This document shows, piece after piece, positions 1 to 9,734 of a DNA stretch of 64,000 nt. The stretch spans positions 39,886 to 103,885 of the forward strand of contig CAYPCW010000002.1 in the NCBI GenBank assembly GCA_964409335.1. The letters run 5' to 3'. The stretch is from JABMOW01 sp964409335 (GTDB taxonomy: Bacteria > Fidelibacterota > Marinisomatia > SCGC-AAA003-L08 > JACNLC01). Below the pieces are notes generated by a model. The model searched no databases. It was not told the DNA's origin and saw only the letters and a list, made by a program, of their open reading frames with translations. How positions within the stretch are numbered: position 1 is the first letter of the stretch; each line of letters opens with the position of its first letter. The position numbers and the translations under genes were made by a program.

Positions 1-1
1 G

Positions 2-250
2 AATCATCTGGCGGAATTGAGTAAAAGCGGACGAAAATCAGGAGTGTTATTTGTGATCCAGCGGGAAGATGCCACGCTATTCCGGCCGCAGTGGGAACGA
101 GATCCGAAACTGGCGTATGCCTTGGTAGCCGCCCATGAATCGGGTGTGGATGTGCGCGTGATAAAAATGAAAATGACCCCAGAACTGTTAATCTACCTGG
201 GCGAGATTCCATGGGATCTAAGGCGCACCGGGGATATTCCCAAAATCTGA
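2..250 (+). CDS. sfsA: SfsA family protein, C-terminal part (truncated by window edge)
   Basis: The frame is open from base 2 to a TGA at 248-250 and gives the last 82 residues of an SfsA (sugar fermentation stimulation protein A) homologue. The family signature is visible as the hydrophobic strand VLFVIQRED, then FRP, DPKLAYAL, the AHESGVDVRV stretch and the closing strand with EIPWDL. SfsA proteins are about 230 residues, so roughly two thirds lie upstream of the window. The family has an OB-like N-terminal fold and a nuclease-like C-terminal half and is reported to bind DNA; the physiological role is poorly defined. A TTG at 17 is in frame but is internal to the protein, not the start. Confidence 0.85.
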   Translation, partial: NHLAELSKSGRKSGVLFVIQREDATLFRPQWERDPKLAYALVAAHESGVDVRVIKMKMTPELLIYLGEIPWDLRRTGDIPKI

Positions 251-314
251 TATTCTCCGCCAGCGTGTATCCGGTACGGTCACCCCGCTACGGGATTTAA
301 TGGTCTGATACCTG

Positions 315-1547
315 CTATCCAAATACGACATTAAAAATCCCAGTCGGGGGAAGGTTGGGGCAGTCGGAAAATATCATCCCGATCAGTTCATCAGGTCCGT
401 CCAGTTTATCGGTAAGGCGTAGTCCCGATGCAGAAACGGCGCCCAGCCACAACCGTGAAAAGGCACCGACCGTCGCTGTCAGAGTTGGCAGATCAGCATG
501 AACACCGGGTTCAACGACAGACTCTTTTCCCAAAGTCAGGATATAATTTCCTGTTATCCCCCGCCATATTGCAGAATTATCCAGATATTTTTCAACAGGA
601 TCGTACAAATGCAGGTTGAAACTCAATGGATCGCCCGTAGCATGAACGGCGGAGATACATCGGGACAGATCACAAATTCTCACCTGCCAATAAGCGGTAG
701 CATTATTCCGGTGTTCAAAGACGGATTTGTTGGTGATCCTACGATAGGAAAAGGGTTTGTCTAAAAAATCCTGGAACTGCATCCCCCGGGGTTCACGAAC
801 CGTTACGAGCCGTACCTGCTCTTCAAAAGATTTTACCACCCCCAACAATTCCAGGAACTGTTCATCGTTCTGGTAAGTCATCCATCCGATATTATAGGGT
901 CCCGTTTCGTAATTTTCTGTCGAAAATCCCAAATGATGGGTCAATTCTCCGGTATCGTCATTGGTAAATCCCAGTCCGAAACTGTTTTCTGTAAACTGAA
1001 ATTCCGCAGAGGTAATATTTTGTGAAAATAAATTACAGGAACCGTGTCCGCGCTTACGGTTCAACCGGGATTGATGCATCAGCATCGCATCGTCCTTGGT
1101 GAGACGGCGGGGAATTCGGGGTTTTTTCATGATCTTCAATTGGGCAGGATCAAATGCAGTGAAATGCTCATACCCCCCGGTACCAAATCCCAGCCGGTCA
1201 TAAAATCCCTGTTCAAACATCCCCAATGTACAGGCTGCCGCGCCATTAAGCGCCGCTTCCACGATGGCCATGGCTGTCATATTACCGGCAATTCCCTGCT
1301 TTCTGGCTATGTGACTTGTGGTGACGCCGGTGATACATGACATTGGGAGCAATTCATTCATGTATTGGATATCCCCATCTGCAGCAATGACCAGGCATTC
1401 TGCAGCCGAACGGATTTCTGTCACCCATGCATGTTGTCCTTTCAAAAACAGTTCCAGCAGACTGTCCTGATCCGGTTTGATCCAGCCGCATTCCATCCAA
1501 ATCCGTTTGATCGCTTCAAAATCACGTTCCGGTTGATAATTTCTCAT
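315..1547 (-). CDS. Eis-like GNAT N-acetyltransferase with C-terminal SCP2-like domain
   Basis: This 410-residue protein has the length and layout of the Eis (enhanced intracellular survival) family: two tandem GNAT folds followed by a sterol-carrier-protein-2-like domain. In the N-terminal GNAT the acetyl-CoA loop is visible as VTTSHIARKQGIAGNM (about residues 75-90), followed by the FYDRLGFGTG strand-helix near residue 115 that is typical of GNAT enzymes. The C-terminal third has the LHLYDPVEKYLDN and GRLWLGAVSASGL-like pattern of SCP2 folds. Family members acetylate amines of peptides, proteins or aminoglycosides; the substrate here cannot be read from sequence. It is transcribed away from the nucleoside kinase gene, with only 89 bases between the two starts, so the two share one short promoter region. 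No strong Shine-Dalgarno is seen (a short GGAG-like run lies upstream). Confidence 0.75.
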   Translation of the reverse strand: MRNYQPERDFEAIKRIWMECGWIKPDQDSLLELFLKGQHAWVTEIRSAAECLVIAADGDIQYMNELLPMSCITGVTTSHIARKQGIAGNMTAMAIVEAALNGAAACTLGMFEQGFYDRLGFGTGGYEHFTAFDPAQLKIMKKPRIPRRLTKDDAMLMHQSRLNRKRGHGSCNLFSQNITSAEFQFTENSFGLGFTNDDTGELTHHLGFSTENYETGPYNIGWMTYQNDEQFLELLGVVKSFEEQVRLVTVREPRGMQFQDFLDKPFSYRRITNKSVFEHRNNATAYWQVRICDLSRCISAVHATGDPLSFNLHLYDPVEKYLDNSAIWRGITGNYILTLGKESVVEPGVHADLPTLTATVGAFSRLWLGAVSASGLRLTDKLDGPDELIGMIFSDCPNLPPTGIFNVVFG

Positions 1548-1636
1548 TCTGCCAACTCCTTTTCGGTTCTAAATTATCTGTTTATCCGACGTAAAAATAA
1601 CATTAAATCCGAAGGAAAAATACAGGTTTCTTATCT

Positions 1637-3109
1637 ATGCTGACCATATTCGATTTGTCTGCGCGGCAGGCAACACTCACCTTTTTGCTCTCTGCCGCAT
1701 TCAGGGAGGTAGTCCCGCATACCAAGCTGATCGTGGAACACTCATTCACGGATGGCTATTTCTGCCACCTGGAGAACTGGGCGCCCATTACACCAGAAGA
1801 TACCGTAAAAGCAGACTCGGTCATGCGCCAATGGTTGGCATCGGATATTCCCATTGAGTCTGTTTGTCTTTCAAAACCCATGGTGCGCCACCTGTTCAGC
1901 CAAAGCCATCTCATGAATAAGACAGCGATGGTTGATCTCTGGCCCAATAAGGATATCTCCGTCATCCGGTTGGGGGATATCGTAGATTATCAAATCGAAC
2001 CTATGTGCCTGGATAAATCACAATTGTCTTTGTTTGAGCTGATGTCTTATGATCATGGGATGCTCATCCGGTTTCCGTCAATCCTTGAACCGGCGCATGT
2101 TCAGCCTTTTCATGACTATCCCCAGTTGTTTGAATTTATCGAAGAATACGAACAGTGGGGGTCCATCCTGCATATTGAATCTGTTGCCCAATTGAACGAA
2201 CATATCAGAACCTGCGCCATCCGGGAACTGGTGTGGGTTGCCGAAGGTCTGCACGAAAAGAAAATCGCTAAAATTGCCGATGCCATTTGTGAAAACTTCC
2301 CTCATCGGCGGATTGTCTTTGTCGCAGGTCCGTCTGCGTCCGGGAAAACCACCTTTGCCAAACGCCTCAGCATTCAGCTTCGGGTGAATGGATTCACAAC
2401 CCGGCACATTTCTATGGATGACTATTTTATCAATCGGGAAAATATCCCAGCCGATGAACACGGACATCAGGACTTTGAATCCTTTGAAGTGTTGAACACT
2501 GACCTGTTGACCCGGCGGTTGGATTATCTCTTACGAGGGTACAACATTCCGGTTCGACGGTTCAATTTTTCATCCGGCATAGGCCAGGATACAGACCAAA
2601 GGATTCAGTTGTCAGAGAAGGACATCGTCATTGTTGAGGGGATCCACGGTTTGAACCCTCAGTTGACTCGTGAACTGTCCGGAGATGACGTATGTAAAAT
2701 TTATGTCAGCGCCATGACCCAGTTGAACATAGACGGCAATCATCGGTTTTCTACGTCCGATAACCGTCTGCTGCGCAGAATCGTTCGAGATTATAAATTC
2801 CGCAACTACACGCCTGAAGATACATTTTCCCGGTGGGATTCCATTCGCCGGGGCGAGGTCACCCATATTTTCCCCTATCAGGAAGGGGCAGATCACTTTT
2901 TCAATTCGGCGCTCATCTATGAATTACCCATCCTCGCAAAAAATGTCCTGCCATTGCTGGAATGTATAAATCCGGATTATTTCCTGATCACTCAGGTGAA
3001 CCGGCTGAAGTTACTGCTCTCCCTCTTTATCCCGCTGAATGAAAGTATCGTTCCGGGGATATCCCTATTGCGGGAATTTATCGGAAAAAGCGAGTTTGAC
3101 TACTCCTGA
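1637..3109 (+). CDS. nucleoside kinase, uridine kinase/phosphoribulokinase family, with N-terminal extension
   Basis: The protein has 490 residues. A P-loop AGPSASGKTT (about 230-239) opens a uridine-kinase-like domain, followed by SMDDYF, the base/sugar-binding region with RRFNF, and IVEGIHGLNP (Walker-B-like strand with catalytic EG-H). The RRIVRDY and RWDSIRRGE segments are typical of the Udk branch. The first 200 residues form the extension found in the large nucleoside kinases, where it resembles TGS and threonyl-tRNA-synthetase-like second additional domains; it is shorter here than in the roughly 550-residue relatives. The likely reaction is phosphorylation of a pyrimidine nucleoside to the monophosphate in salvage; the exact nucleoside is uncertain. 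The ATG at 1637 has no convincing Shine-Dalgarno. The gene converges on pcm with 16 bases between the stops. Confidence 0.8.
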   Translation: MLTIFDLSARQATLTFLLSAAFREVVPHTKLIVEHSFTDGYFCHLENWAPITPEDTVKADSVMRQWLASDIPIESVCLSKPMVRHLFSQSHLMNKTAMVDLWPNKDISVIRLGDIVDYQIEPMCLDKSQLSLFELMSYDHGMLIRFPSILEPAHVQPFHDYPQLFEFIEEYEQWGSILHIESVAQLNEHIRTCAIRELVWVAEGLHEKKIAKIADAICENFPHRRIVFVAGPSASGKTTFAKRLSIQLRVNGFTTRHISMDDYFINRENIPADEHGHQDFESFEVLNTDLLTRRLDYLLRGYNIPVRRFNFSSGIGQDTDQRIQLSEKDIVIVEGIHGLNPQLTRELSGDDVCKIYVSAMTQLNIDGNHRFSTSDNRLLRRIVRDYKFRNYTPEDTFSRWDSIRRGEVTHIFPYQEGADHFFNSALIYELPILAKNVLPLLECINPDYFLITQVNRLKLLLSLFIPLNESIVPGISLLREFIGKSEFDYS

Positions 3110-3125
3110 GAAAATCCGGTTACCG

Positions 3126-3743
3126 TCAAAATTTTTTGCTTTTGATAAACGGAACGAACCGCACAAATATATCATTCTGTTGAGTGAGATTTCCGCCCTC
3201 ATCCCTGGTGATGATTGTCAACCGCTGCGCCTGATTCTGACTTCCCACCGGGATGATCAGGCGGCCGCCGGTCTTCAGTTGTTCTGTAAGGGCATCGGGG
3301 ACCGATGGTGATGCCGCCGTCACTATGATCCCATCAAATGGGGCATATAGAGGATAACCGGAATGCCCATCGCCTAAAAACACGGACACATTATGATATC
3401 CCAGATCTGCCAGCCGTTTTTTGGATTGCTCATATAACGAAGGGATTACTTCAATGGTGGTGACCTGCCGGGCGATTTTTGCCAGGATCGCCGCCTGAAA
3501 CCCGGATCCGGTTCCGATCTCCAATATGTGATGGTAAGGCAGGATGTGCAGCAACTGGGTCATATGCGCCACGAGGCTGGGCTGGCTGATCGTTTGTCCC
3601 TCACCGATGGGCAGCGGATCGTCCAGCATTGCAAATTTACCAAGGGATGCATCAATAAATAATACGCGGTCCACTTCCTGAAACGCAGTTAAGACAGCCG
3701 GGTCGGTGATCTCATGGCGCCGAAGATGGAAAGGATCATCCAT
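3126..3743 (-). CDS. pcm: protein-L-isoaspartate O-methyltransferase
   Basis: A 205-residue protein matching Pcm over its full length. Visible landmarks are the substrate-loop segment PLPIGEGQTISQPSLVA, the SAM-binding motif I EIGTGSGFQAA, the acidic end of strand 2 (TIEVIP), motif GDGHSGYP and the PFDGIIVTAA strand with the post-III GGRLIIPVG. The enzyme methylates the isoaspartyl carboxylate in damaged proteins using S-adenosylmethionine and so starts their repair in the cytoplasm. Its first codons overlap the last eight bases of mobA, so it is probably translated by coupling from the same mRNA. The functional link to molybdopterin metabolism is not obvious; the pairing may only be positional. 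Confidence 0.9.
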   Translation of the reverse strand: MDDPFHLRRHEITDPAVLTAFQEVDRVLFIDASLGKFAMLDDPLPIGEGQTISQPSLVAHMTQLLHILPYHHILEIGTGSGFQAAILAKIARQVTTIEVIPSLYEQSKKRLADLGYHNVSVFLGDGHSGYPLYAPFDGIIVTAASPSVPDALTEQLKTGGRLIIPVGSQNQAQRLTIITRDEGGNLTQQNDIFVRFVPFIKSKKF

Positions 3744-4302
3744 TTGAAGCCTTCAGCCGTTTTAACAACTCATACTCAAAAGGTGTATTGACGTTGATCA
3801 GTTCTGAGCGAAATTTCTCGACGTTGACGGTGACCGGGTGAAGTTTTTTCACCACGGACAATAATTTGTAACTCTCCTGTTGCAAAGCCCTGTCAAACAC
3901 ATCGGCTGTACTCTGATGATACATGGCGCAGGTGGGATAGGACCTGCCATCTGCGACCGGGAATATCACACCCGAATTCTCCCCGGCAGCTGCCGGGTGA
4001 AGTAATTTTACCAGCGCACGGGACACCGCCGGCATATCCACGCTGATAAAAAAATTCCAGCCGCTGTCGGAATATTGAAGGCCTGTGAGAATCCCGTTGA
4101 GAACCGTCTGGGATGAAAACCGGTCTTTCAAAAAAGGAAGATGCGGATGACGGTTTTCTTTTCCAACAATGGTCACGGTGTCAAAATCCGGTGTAAAAGC
4201 ACGGACCAGAATATCTGCAAATGTGACACCGTTAAACGTCAAAAGGGATTTATCCTTACCCATCCGCCGGCTGTCTCCGCCTGTGAGGATAAATGCATTC
4301 AT
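3736..4302 (-). CDS. mobA: molybdenum cofactor guanylyltransferase MobA
   Basis: The nucleotidyltransferase signature AFILTGGDSRRMGKDKS stands directly behind the ATG at 4302, which gives a 188-residue protein, the normal MobA length. The frame stays open for 36 further codons upstream to 4410, but that part has no family similarity, so the internal start is preferred. Further landmarks are VGKENRHP, the metal-site strand FISVDMPAVS and GRSYPTCAMYH. MobA transfers GMP from GTP to molybdopterin to form the guanine dinucleotide cofactor used by DMSO-reductase-type enzymes. No other Mo-cofactor gene is in the window. The stop overlaps the start of pcm. Confidence 0.85.
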   Translation of the reverse strand: MNAFILTGGDSRRMGKDKSLLTFNGVTFADILVRAFTPDFDTVTIVGKENRHPHLPFLKDRFSSQTVLNGILTGLQYSDSGWNFFISVDMPAVSRALVKLLHPAAAGENSGVIFPVADGRSYPTCAMYHQSTADVFDRALQQESYKLLSVVKKLHPVTVNVEKFRSELINVNTPFEYELLKRLKASNG

Positions 4303-4485
4303 TTTGCGGTGGCCGGATGGTAAGGCAGGTGGTGTGTGTTGATCATTATTTTGCTCCGTGATGATCGAAAATTTAACAGGCGGAACAGACTGTGAAAAAG
4401 CATAAACCAATCCATCATATCAGGGTAAAACATCTTGCAGGGTATGAAATATCACAATTATTTTTCATCCTTTTGAGGATATAAA

Positions 4486-5193
4486 ATGGAACAAACATCC
4501 GATACTGCGGGACATTATTCACGCATGCGAAAAAAATTTTTAGACGGAGGTCTCGACGGATTTCTGGACTATGAAGTGGTGGAATTATTACTGAAACTGG
4601 CAGACAACCGCCGGGATCAGCGTCCCACTGCAAAACGATTAATCCGGGAGTTTAAATCTCTGAAAGGGGTTCTTGAATCCCAGCCGGATGACTTGAAGAA
4701 AGTCGAAGGCGTTGGTTCTGCCAATGTTTTCGGGATCAAGTTAATCCAGGCTGTTTCACGACGGTATCTTAAATCGCAGGTCATCAATGCCAATATTGTC
4801 AGATCATCGCAGGAGGTAATGGATTATCTACGTCACCTGTTGCGGGACAAAAGCCGGGAGTGCTTTGAAGTGATTATGCTGAACGGCAGAAACCGCATAT
4901 TAGGGATTGAACAATTGTTCATTGGGTCCATCACAGCCAGCGCCGTATATCCCCGTGAAGTAATCAAACTGATATTGCAGAAGGATGCCGCCGCGGTGAT
5001 CTTCGTCCATAATCATCCATCCGGGAATCCCATGCCCTCCAAAGAAGACCATGCCATTACCCGCAAGCTGGTAGCGGCATGTTCCACGATTGACGTATCC
5101 GTCCTGGACCATCTCATTATCGCCGGTGATCTGATCACCAGTTTCGCCGACAAAGGAATTCTGCCCACCGGGAAGAAAGACATGCGGGTTTGA
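4486..5193 (+). CDS. radC: RadC/JAB-domain family protein
   Basis: The protein has 235 residues, the usual length. The N-terminal part (about 15-95) holds a UPF0758 helix-hairpin-helix segment with KKVEGVGSANV. The C-terminal half is a JAB/MPN domain with a complete JAMM metal signature: HNHPSG...S..D, matching HxH-x7-SxxD, preceded by the conserved VIMLNGRNR strand that carries the family's ordered loop. RadC was named for a DNA-repair phenotype that has been questioned, and its substrate is unknown; the metal site implies an isopeptidase- or deaminase-like hydrolase. A GAGGATATAAA run just upstream of the ATG is a fair ribosome-binding site. It converges on the downstream metB-like gene. 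Confidence 0.87.
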   Translation: MEQTSDTAGHYSRMRKKFLDGGLDGFLDYEVVELLLKLADNRRDQRPTAKRLIREFKSLKGVLESQPDDLKKVEGVGSANVFGIKLIQAVSRRYLKSQVINANIVRSSQEVMDYLRHLLRDKSRECFEVIMLNGRNRILGIEQLFIGSITASAVYPREVIKLILQKDAAAVIFVHNHPSGNPMPSKEDHAITRKLVAACSTIDVSVLDHLIIAGDLITSFADKGILPTGKKDMRV

Positions 5194-5309
5194 AATGCCC
5201 ATTGCCCATCATTCAAGAGAGAGACGCAGTTGAGGAATCCTGACGCCGTGCATTGTCTTTTGGACTTACTTCGGGAAAAAGAATTCTCTCATTGAATGGA
5301 AACGACTGT

Positions 5310-6479
5310 TTACAGCGATCCCACAGCCCGGCGAATATCCTCCAGCAGATCATCTGTATCTTCGATACCCACAGATAACCGTACCAAACCGTCGGACAGT
5401 CCCAATCGGTGTCGTTTTTCAGCAGGTACAGACGCATGCGTCATGGTGGCGGGGTGACATACCAGGCTTTCCACACCTCCCAAACTCTCCGCCAGCGTGA
5501 AAAGTTCAAGATGCTTTACAAACCGGCGTGCAGAATCAATATCCCTTAGCTCGACGGAGATCATTCCTCCGTATCCCGGATTCCCCATGGGGTCCACCTG
5601 CTGAGTGGTGGCAAGGGTATGGTGAGGGTGAGACAGGAGACCAGGATAAAATACCCTGTTGAATCGACGGGAATCCTCCAGTTCTTGTGCAATCGTCATC
5701 GCATTCCGGTTATGCGCCTGCATCCGGATGGCGAGGGTCTTCAGCGATCGAAGTGTAAGCCAGCAATCGAAGGGACCGGGGACAGCGCCCACGGTCATTT
5801 GGATGAAGCGCAGCTTTTCCAAAAGAGATTCATTATTACTGATGACCATTCCGCCAATAACATCGCTATGACCATTCAGATATTTTGTGGTGCTGTGAAC
5901 CACAAGATCAGCGCCCTGGGTAAGGGGTCTCTGAAAGTATGGCGACATGAAAGTATTGTCCACAGCAAGCAGAATGCCCGATTCCTTTGCCAAGTGTGCC
6001 GTTCGGGAAATATCGGTTATTTGCATCATGGGATTGGTCGGAGTTTCGATGAAAATCAACCGGGTTCGGTTTGTGATGGCATCATGAATATGATCAATGG
6101 AAGACGTATTTACCCACGATGCACTCAGACCCAATCGGCTGAAAATTTTATCCACAATCCGGAATGTCCCACCGTATACATTATCCGACAGAACAATATG
6201 ATCTCCTGCCGAGAGCAACTGAAAAACCGATGATTCTGCCGCCATTCCTGATCCGAATGCCACTGCCCCGGTGCCATTTTCGAGAGAAGCGATGCAGTGT
6301 TCGAGATTTTTTCGGGTGGGATTATCAGCCCGCGAATAATCGTATGTAAATTCCGCAAAACCCTTTTGCTGATATGTGGAAGTCTGGAAAATAGGAGATA
6401 CGACAGCGCCGGTAAGTGCTTCCGGTTCCTGTCCGATATGAATTGCCCGGGTTGCGAATCCGGGAACCGATTTTTTCAA
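5310..6479 (-). CDS. cystathionine gamma-synthase/lyase-type PLP enzyme
   Basis: A Cys/Met-metabolism PLP-dependent enzyme. Landmarks are FATRAIHIGQEP at the N-terminus, SPIFQTSTY, YSRADNPTR, the FGSGMAA phosphate-binding loop, AVDNTF and HSTTKYLNGHSD with the Schiff-base lysine at about residue 199. The frame is open to 6527, but that start overlaps secA by 47 bases. The TTG at 6479 lies one base behind the secA stop with GGAAGGA at a good distance and gives 389 residues, the family's normal size, so it is chosen. Family members make cystathionine from O-acyl-homoserine and cysteine or cleave it; synthase versus lyase cannot be decided by eye. It is almost certainly co-transcribed with secA and translationally coupled. 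Confidence 0.82.
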   Translation of the reverse strand: MKKSVPGFATRAIHIGQEPEALTGAVVSPIFQTSTYQQKGFAEFTYDYSRADNPTRKNLEHCIASLENGTGAVAFGSGMAAESSVFQLLSAGDHIVLSDNVYGGTFRIVDKIFSRLGLSASWVNTSSIDHIHDAITNRTRLIFIETPTNPMMQITDISRTAHLAKESGILLAVDNTFMSPYFQRPLTQGADLVVHSTTKYLNGHSDVIGGMVISNNESLLEKLRFIQMTVGAVPGPFDCWLTLRSLKTLAIRMQAHNRNAMTIAQELEDSRRFNRVFYPGLLSHPHHTLATTQQVDPMGNPGYGGMISVELRDIDSARRFVKHLELFTLAESLGGVESLVCHPATMTHASVPAEKRHRLGLSDGLVRLSVGIEDTDDLLEDIRRAVGSL

Positions 6480-6480
6480 A

Positions 6481-9400
6481 TCAGGTAATCCTTCCGTGAC
6501 ATTTTTTATATTTTTTCCCACTGCCACAGGGACAGGGGTCGTTTTTACCTATTTTTTCTTCAACATGCACCGGCTGGACCCGCTGGTGTCGCGTGGGCAT
6601 GGTACCGGTGGAATGTTGTCCGCCCTGCATAGCTCCGACAGGAACCACTCCCCCTGCGTCGTCATGTTTATATTGCACATTGACCGCTTGGGGAATCAGA
6701 GAAGGTTGTCTTTGCTGGGCTGACCGTATCTGAACTCTGAATATTCTACGCAATGTTTCACGGTTGGTGTCTTCCATCACATCGGTGAACATGCTGTAAC
6801 CTTCGGATTTATACTCGATCAACGGATTTTTCTGTCCGTATGCCCGAAGATTGATGCCTTCACGAAGTTGATCCATACCGTGAAGGTGTTCCATCCATTT
6901 TTCATCGATGGTCTTCAGGATCACAAATTTTTCAAAATCTTCAAATTTATCCGGATCGACCAATTCTTTCTTTGCAGAAAGTATGGCATTGGAAGCATTC
7001 CGGATCATATCCTTCAACTCATCGATTTTGGTGATACCCATTTCATGAGATTGGATATTCAGGGAAAATGTAGACAGTAACTCCTGGTTGAGCCCTTCCC
7101 AGTCCCATGAGCCGGGGCTATCGGGTTTCGGGCAATAGGCAGCGGTCGCATTCTCCAGGTATTCATCCAGGATCTCGTTCAAAAGTTCACCGACATTTTC
7201 ACCCATCAATGCATAATTACGCCGGTCATAGACAATCTCCCGCTGATTGTTCATCACATCATCGTATTCCAGAAGGTGTTTCCGGATGCTGTAATTGTGA
7301 CCTTCAACCTTTTTTTGAGCACGTTCAATAGATTTACTTACCATTGAGTGAGTAATCACTTCGCCTTCTTCGATTCCGAGACGGTCCATGATCTTTGCCA
7401 CCCGGTCTGATCCAAACAGGCGCATTAAATCATCTTCTAAGCTGAGATAAAAAACGGATTCACCCGGATCTCCCTGCCGCCCGGATCGCCCCCGTAACTG
7501 AAGATCAATTCGACGGGATTCTGCCCGGCTGGTGCCCAGAATAAACATACCGCCGAGGCTGCGGGTAGTGTCCGTCAGTTTGATATCCGTTCCCCTGCCT
7601 GCCATATTTGTGGCGATGGTGACGGCGGATCGCTGCCCGGCAAGCTGTACAACCTCTGCTTCGCGCCGGTGCTGTTTCGCATTCAGAACATTGTGAGGTA
7701 TTTTGATCCGCCGAAGCATTCTGGACAGGGTTTCTGATTCTTCAACGGAAGTCGTACCCACTAAAACCGGTTGACCCTTACGGGACAGCTCCTCAATTTT
7801 AGTCACTGCGGAATTGTATTTTTCCCGCTTTGTTCTGAAAATCTGATCCTCGTTGTCCTTTCGGATGATTGCCACATTGGTAGGGATCTCCACCACATCG
7901 AGTTTGTAGATATCCATAAATTCTGAGGCTTCAGTCACGGCGGTCCCGGTCATCCCGGCCAGTTTTTCGTACATCCTGAAATAATTTTGGATCGTGATAG
8001 TTGCCATCGTTTGGGTTTCTTTTTCCACCTTCACATCTTCTTTGGCTTCTAATGCCTGATGAAGACCGTCGCTATACCGCCGGCCATGAAGAACCCGCCC
8101 CGTGTGCTCGTCGACGATGAGAACCTTCCCCTCCTGTACGATATAATCTACATCTTTTTCAAACAGAGTGTAGGCTTTCAACAGTTGGTTGATGGCATGA
8201 ATTCTATCGCTTCGACTGGCGTGAAGCGCCTGGGCTTCGTCCTTTTTTTGAATTTTTTCCGCTTCGGATAATTCCGGATCAACATCAATGTCATGCAGCA
8301 TCTCCGGCAGGTCAGGGATAATAAAATCTTCAGGGTTAGATGGTGAAAGTGTATTTCTGCCCATCTCGGTCAGGTCAATGACATTTGATTTTTCGTCCAC
8401 GCTGAAATACAATTGTTCGTCTACCTCATTCAACTTTTTATCCCGGATGAATTCGCTCTCAACCGATCGGACAAGCTGCTTTGTCCCCTGTCGCTGGAAC
8501 AACTTCATCAGTCGTTTATTTTTGGGGATTCCCCGGTTGGCAGTGAGGAGGTTAATCCCCGCTTCCTTTTCTTTTTCGCTAAGACCCATTCTGGAAGATT
8601 CATCTTCGCCGATACTGTCCAGAATTTGTTCCCCGGCAGCGACCAGTTCATTGACCAAATATGACTGTTTTCTCACCAGGTTTTCAACCAGGGATTTATG
8701 CTCCTGATATTGACGGTTCATGGGGGCATTCACCTGCCCGGATATAATCAGGGGTACGCGGGCTTCATCGATCAGAACCGAGTCGACTTCATCGACGATT
8801 GCATACACATGTCCCCGTTGCACCTGGTCTTCCCGCGAAATTGCCATATTATCCCGAAGATAGTCGAAACCGAACTCCTGATTCGTTCCGTAGGTGATAT
8901 CCCGGTTATACATCTCACGTCGTTGCTGAGAGTTCATCTGATTGAGTATACAACCAACGGTAAGTCCGAGAAATTGATAGAGATGTCCCATCCATTGACT
9001 GTCACGTTCCGCAAGGTAATCATTGACAGTAATTATATGTATGCCTCTGTCGGTGAGTGCATTGAGAACAATGGGTAAGGTGGCAACCAGCGTTTTTCCT
9101 TCACCGGTTTTCATTTCGGTGATTTTCCCCTGATGCAGAACAATCCCACCCATCAACTGAACATCGTAATGGACCATTTCCCAGGCGATCTCCTGCCCCA
9201 TGACTTTAAACAGAGAACCGGATAACCGGCGGGCTGCATCTTTAATGATCGCAAACACTTCTGGCACATACTCATTCAGAGCATTTTGTTCGGCCTTATA
9301 AATAAAATCATCCAGATCGGTTCGGGTTAAACCATCGGTTTTACCCTGTTTTCGGGCGCTGATCCGTTGAGCGTCAACATCCTTCTTCACCGACATTAAT

Positions 9401-9543
9401 TTATCCCTCAGCGCCTCATCTGACAATGATACGAGATCGGAATAAAATCGGTTGATCTCATCAACGATCGGAATCAGCGTTTTGAGATCTTTGTCGGACT
9501 TTTTACCGAAAATACGGGTTACAATATTAGTTATTACAGACAT
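6481..9543 (-). CDS. secA: preprotein translocase ATPase SecA
   Basis: A full-length SecA of 1020 residues. Landmarks are the Walker A region MKTGEGKTLVATLP (about 145-158), the RDITYGTNQEFGFDYLRDNM segment, the DEAD-type Walker B with VDEVDSVLIDEAR, the second RecA half with ATNMAGRGTDIKL and QLRGRSGRQGDPG, and a C-terminal zinc-binding SEC-C motif CPCGSGKKYKKCHG. SecA drives Sec-dependent export through SecYEG at the inner membrane. It is about 120 residues longer than the E. coli protein; the extra sequence lies mainly between the DEAD motif and the helicase-2 half (about residues 285-450), an insertion also known in SecA of Bacteroidetes and Chlorobi. The metB-like gene follows directly. 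Confidence 0.97.
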   Translation of the reverse strand: MSVITNIVTRIFGKKSDKDLKTLIPIVDEINRFYSDLVSLSDEALRDKLMSVKKDVDAQRISARKQGKTDGLTRTDLDDFIYKAEQNALNEYVPEVFAIIKDAARRLSGSLFKVMGQEIAWEMVHYDVQLMGGIVLHQGKITEMKTGEGKTLVATLPIVLNALTDRGIHIITVNDYLAERDSQWMGHLYQFLGLTVGCILNQMNSQQRREMYNRDITYGTNQEFGFDYLRDNMAISREDQVQRGHVYAIVDEVDSVLIDEARVPLIISGQVNAPMNRQYQEHKSLVENLVRKQSYLVNELVAAGEQILDSIGEDESSRMGLSEKEKEAGINLLTANRGIPKNKRLMKLFQRQGTKQLVRSVESEFIRDKKLNEVDEQLYFSVDEKSNVIDLTEMGRNTLSPSNPEDFIIPDLPEMLHDIDVDPELSEAEKIQKKDEAQALHASRSDRIHAINQLLKAYTLFEKDVDYIVQEGKVLIVDEHTGRVLHGRRYSDGLHQALEAKEDVKVEKETQTMATITIQNYFRMYEKLAGMTGTAVTEASEFMDIYKLDVVEIPTNVAIIRKDNEDQIFRTKREKYNSAVTKIEELSRKGQPVLVGTTSVEESETLSRMLRRIKIPHNVLNAKQHRREAEVVQLAGQRSAVTIATNMAGRGTDIKLTDTTRSLGGMFILGTSRAESRRIDLQLRGRSGRQGDPGESVFYLSLEDDLMRLFGSDRVAKIMDRLGIEEGEVITHSMVSKSIERAQKKVEGHNYSIRKHLLEYDDVMNNQREIVYDRRNYALMGENVGELLNEILDEYLENATAAYCPKPDSPGSWDWEGLNQELLSTFSLNIQSHEMGITKIDELKDMIRNASNAILSAKKELVDPDKFEDFEKFVILKTIDEKWMEHLHGMDQLREGINLRAYGQKNPLIEYKSEGYSMFTDVMEDTNRETLRRIFRVQIRSAQQRQPSLIPQAVNVQYKHDDAGGVVPVGAMQGGQHSTGTMPTRHQRVQPVHVEEKIGKNDPCPCGSGKKYKKCHGRIT

Positions 9544-9734
9544 GTTTACTCATCATTTTCAAGTGAAATCTATATGAAACGGAAAGCCAAAGTTACCACT
9601 AATTCACGGATCGGACGGTGGAAAATTCCACGGGTAATCCACAGATCCCGGCCTGTTTTCATGATCTCACTATGAACGGATATTCGGTTTTCAAGTGCTA
9701 TGAAATATGGCTGATAACCGTTAAATTAAATACA

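Noticed and set aside
8288..8707. Antisense 139-residue open frame within secA
   Set aside because: Lies fully opposite a conserved gene and shows no domain; a shadow of secA codon usage.
9618..9631. GTGGAA-AA-TTCCAC inverted repeat upstream of the response regulator
   Set aside because: Six-base arms only; could be an operator but too short to claim without a second copy.
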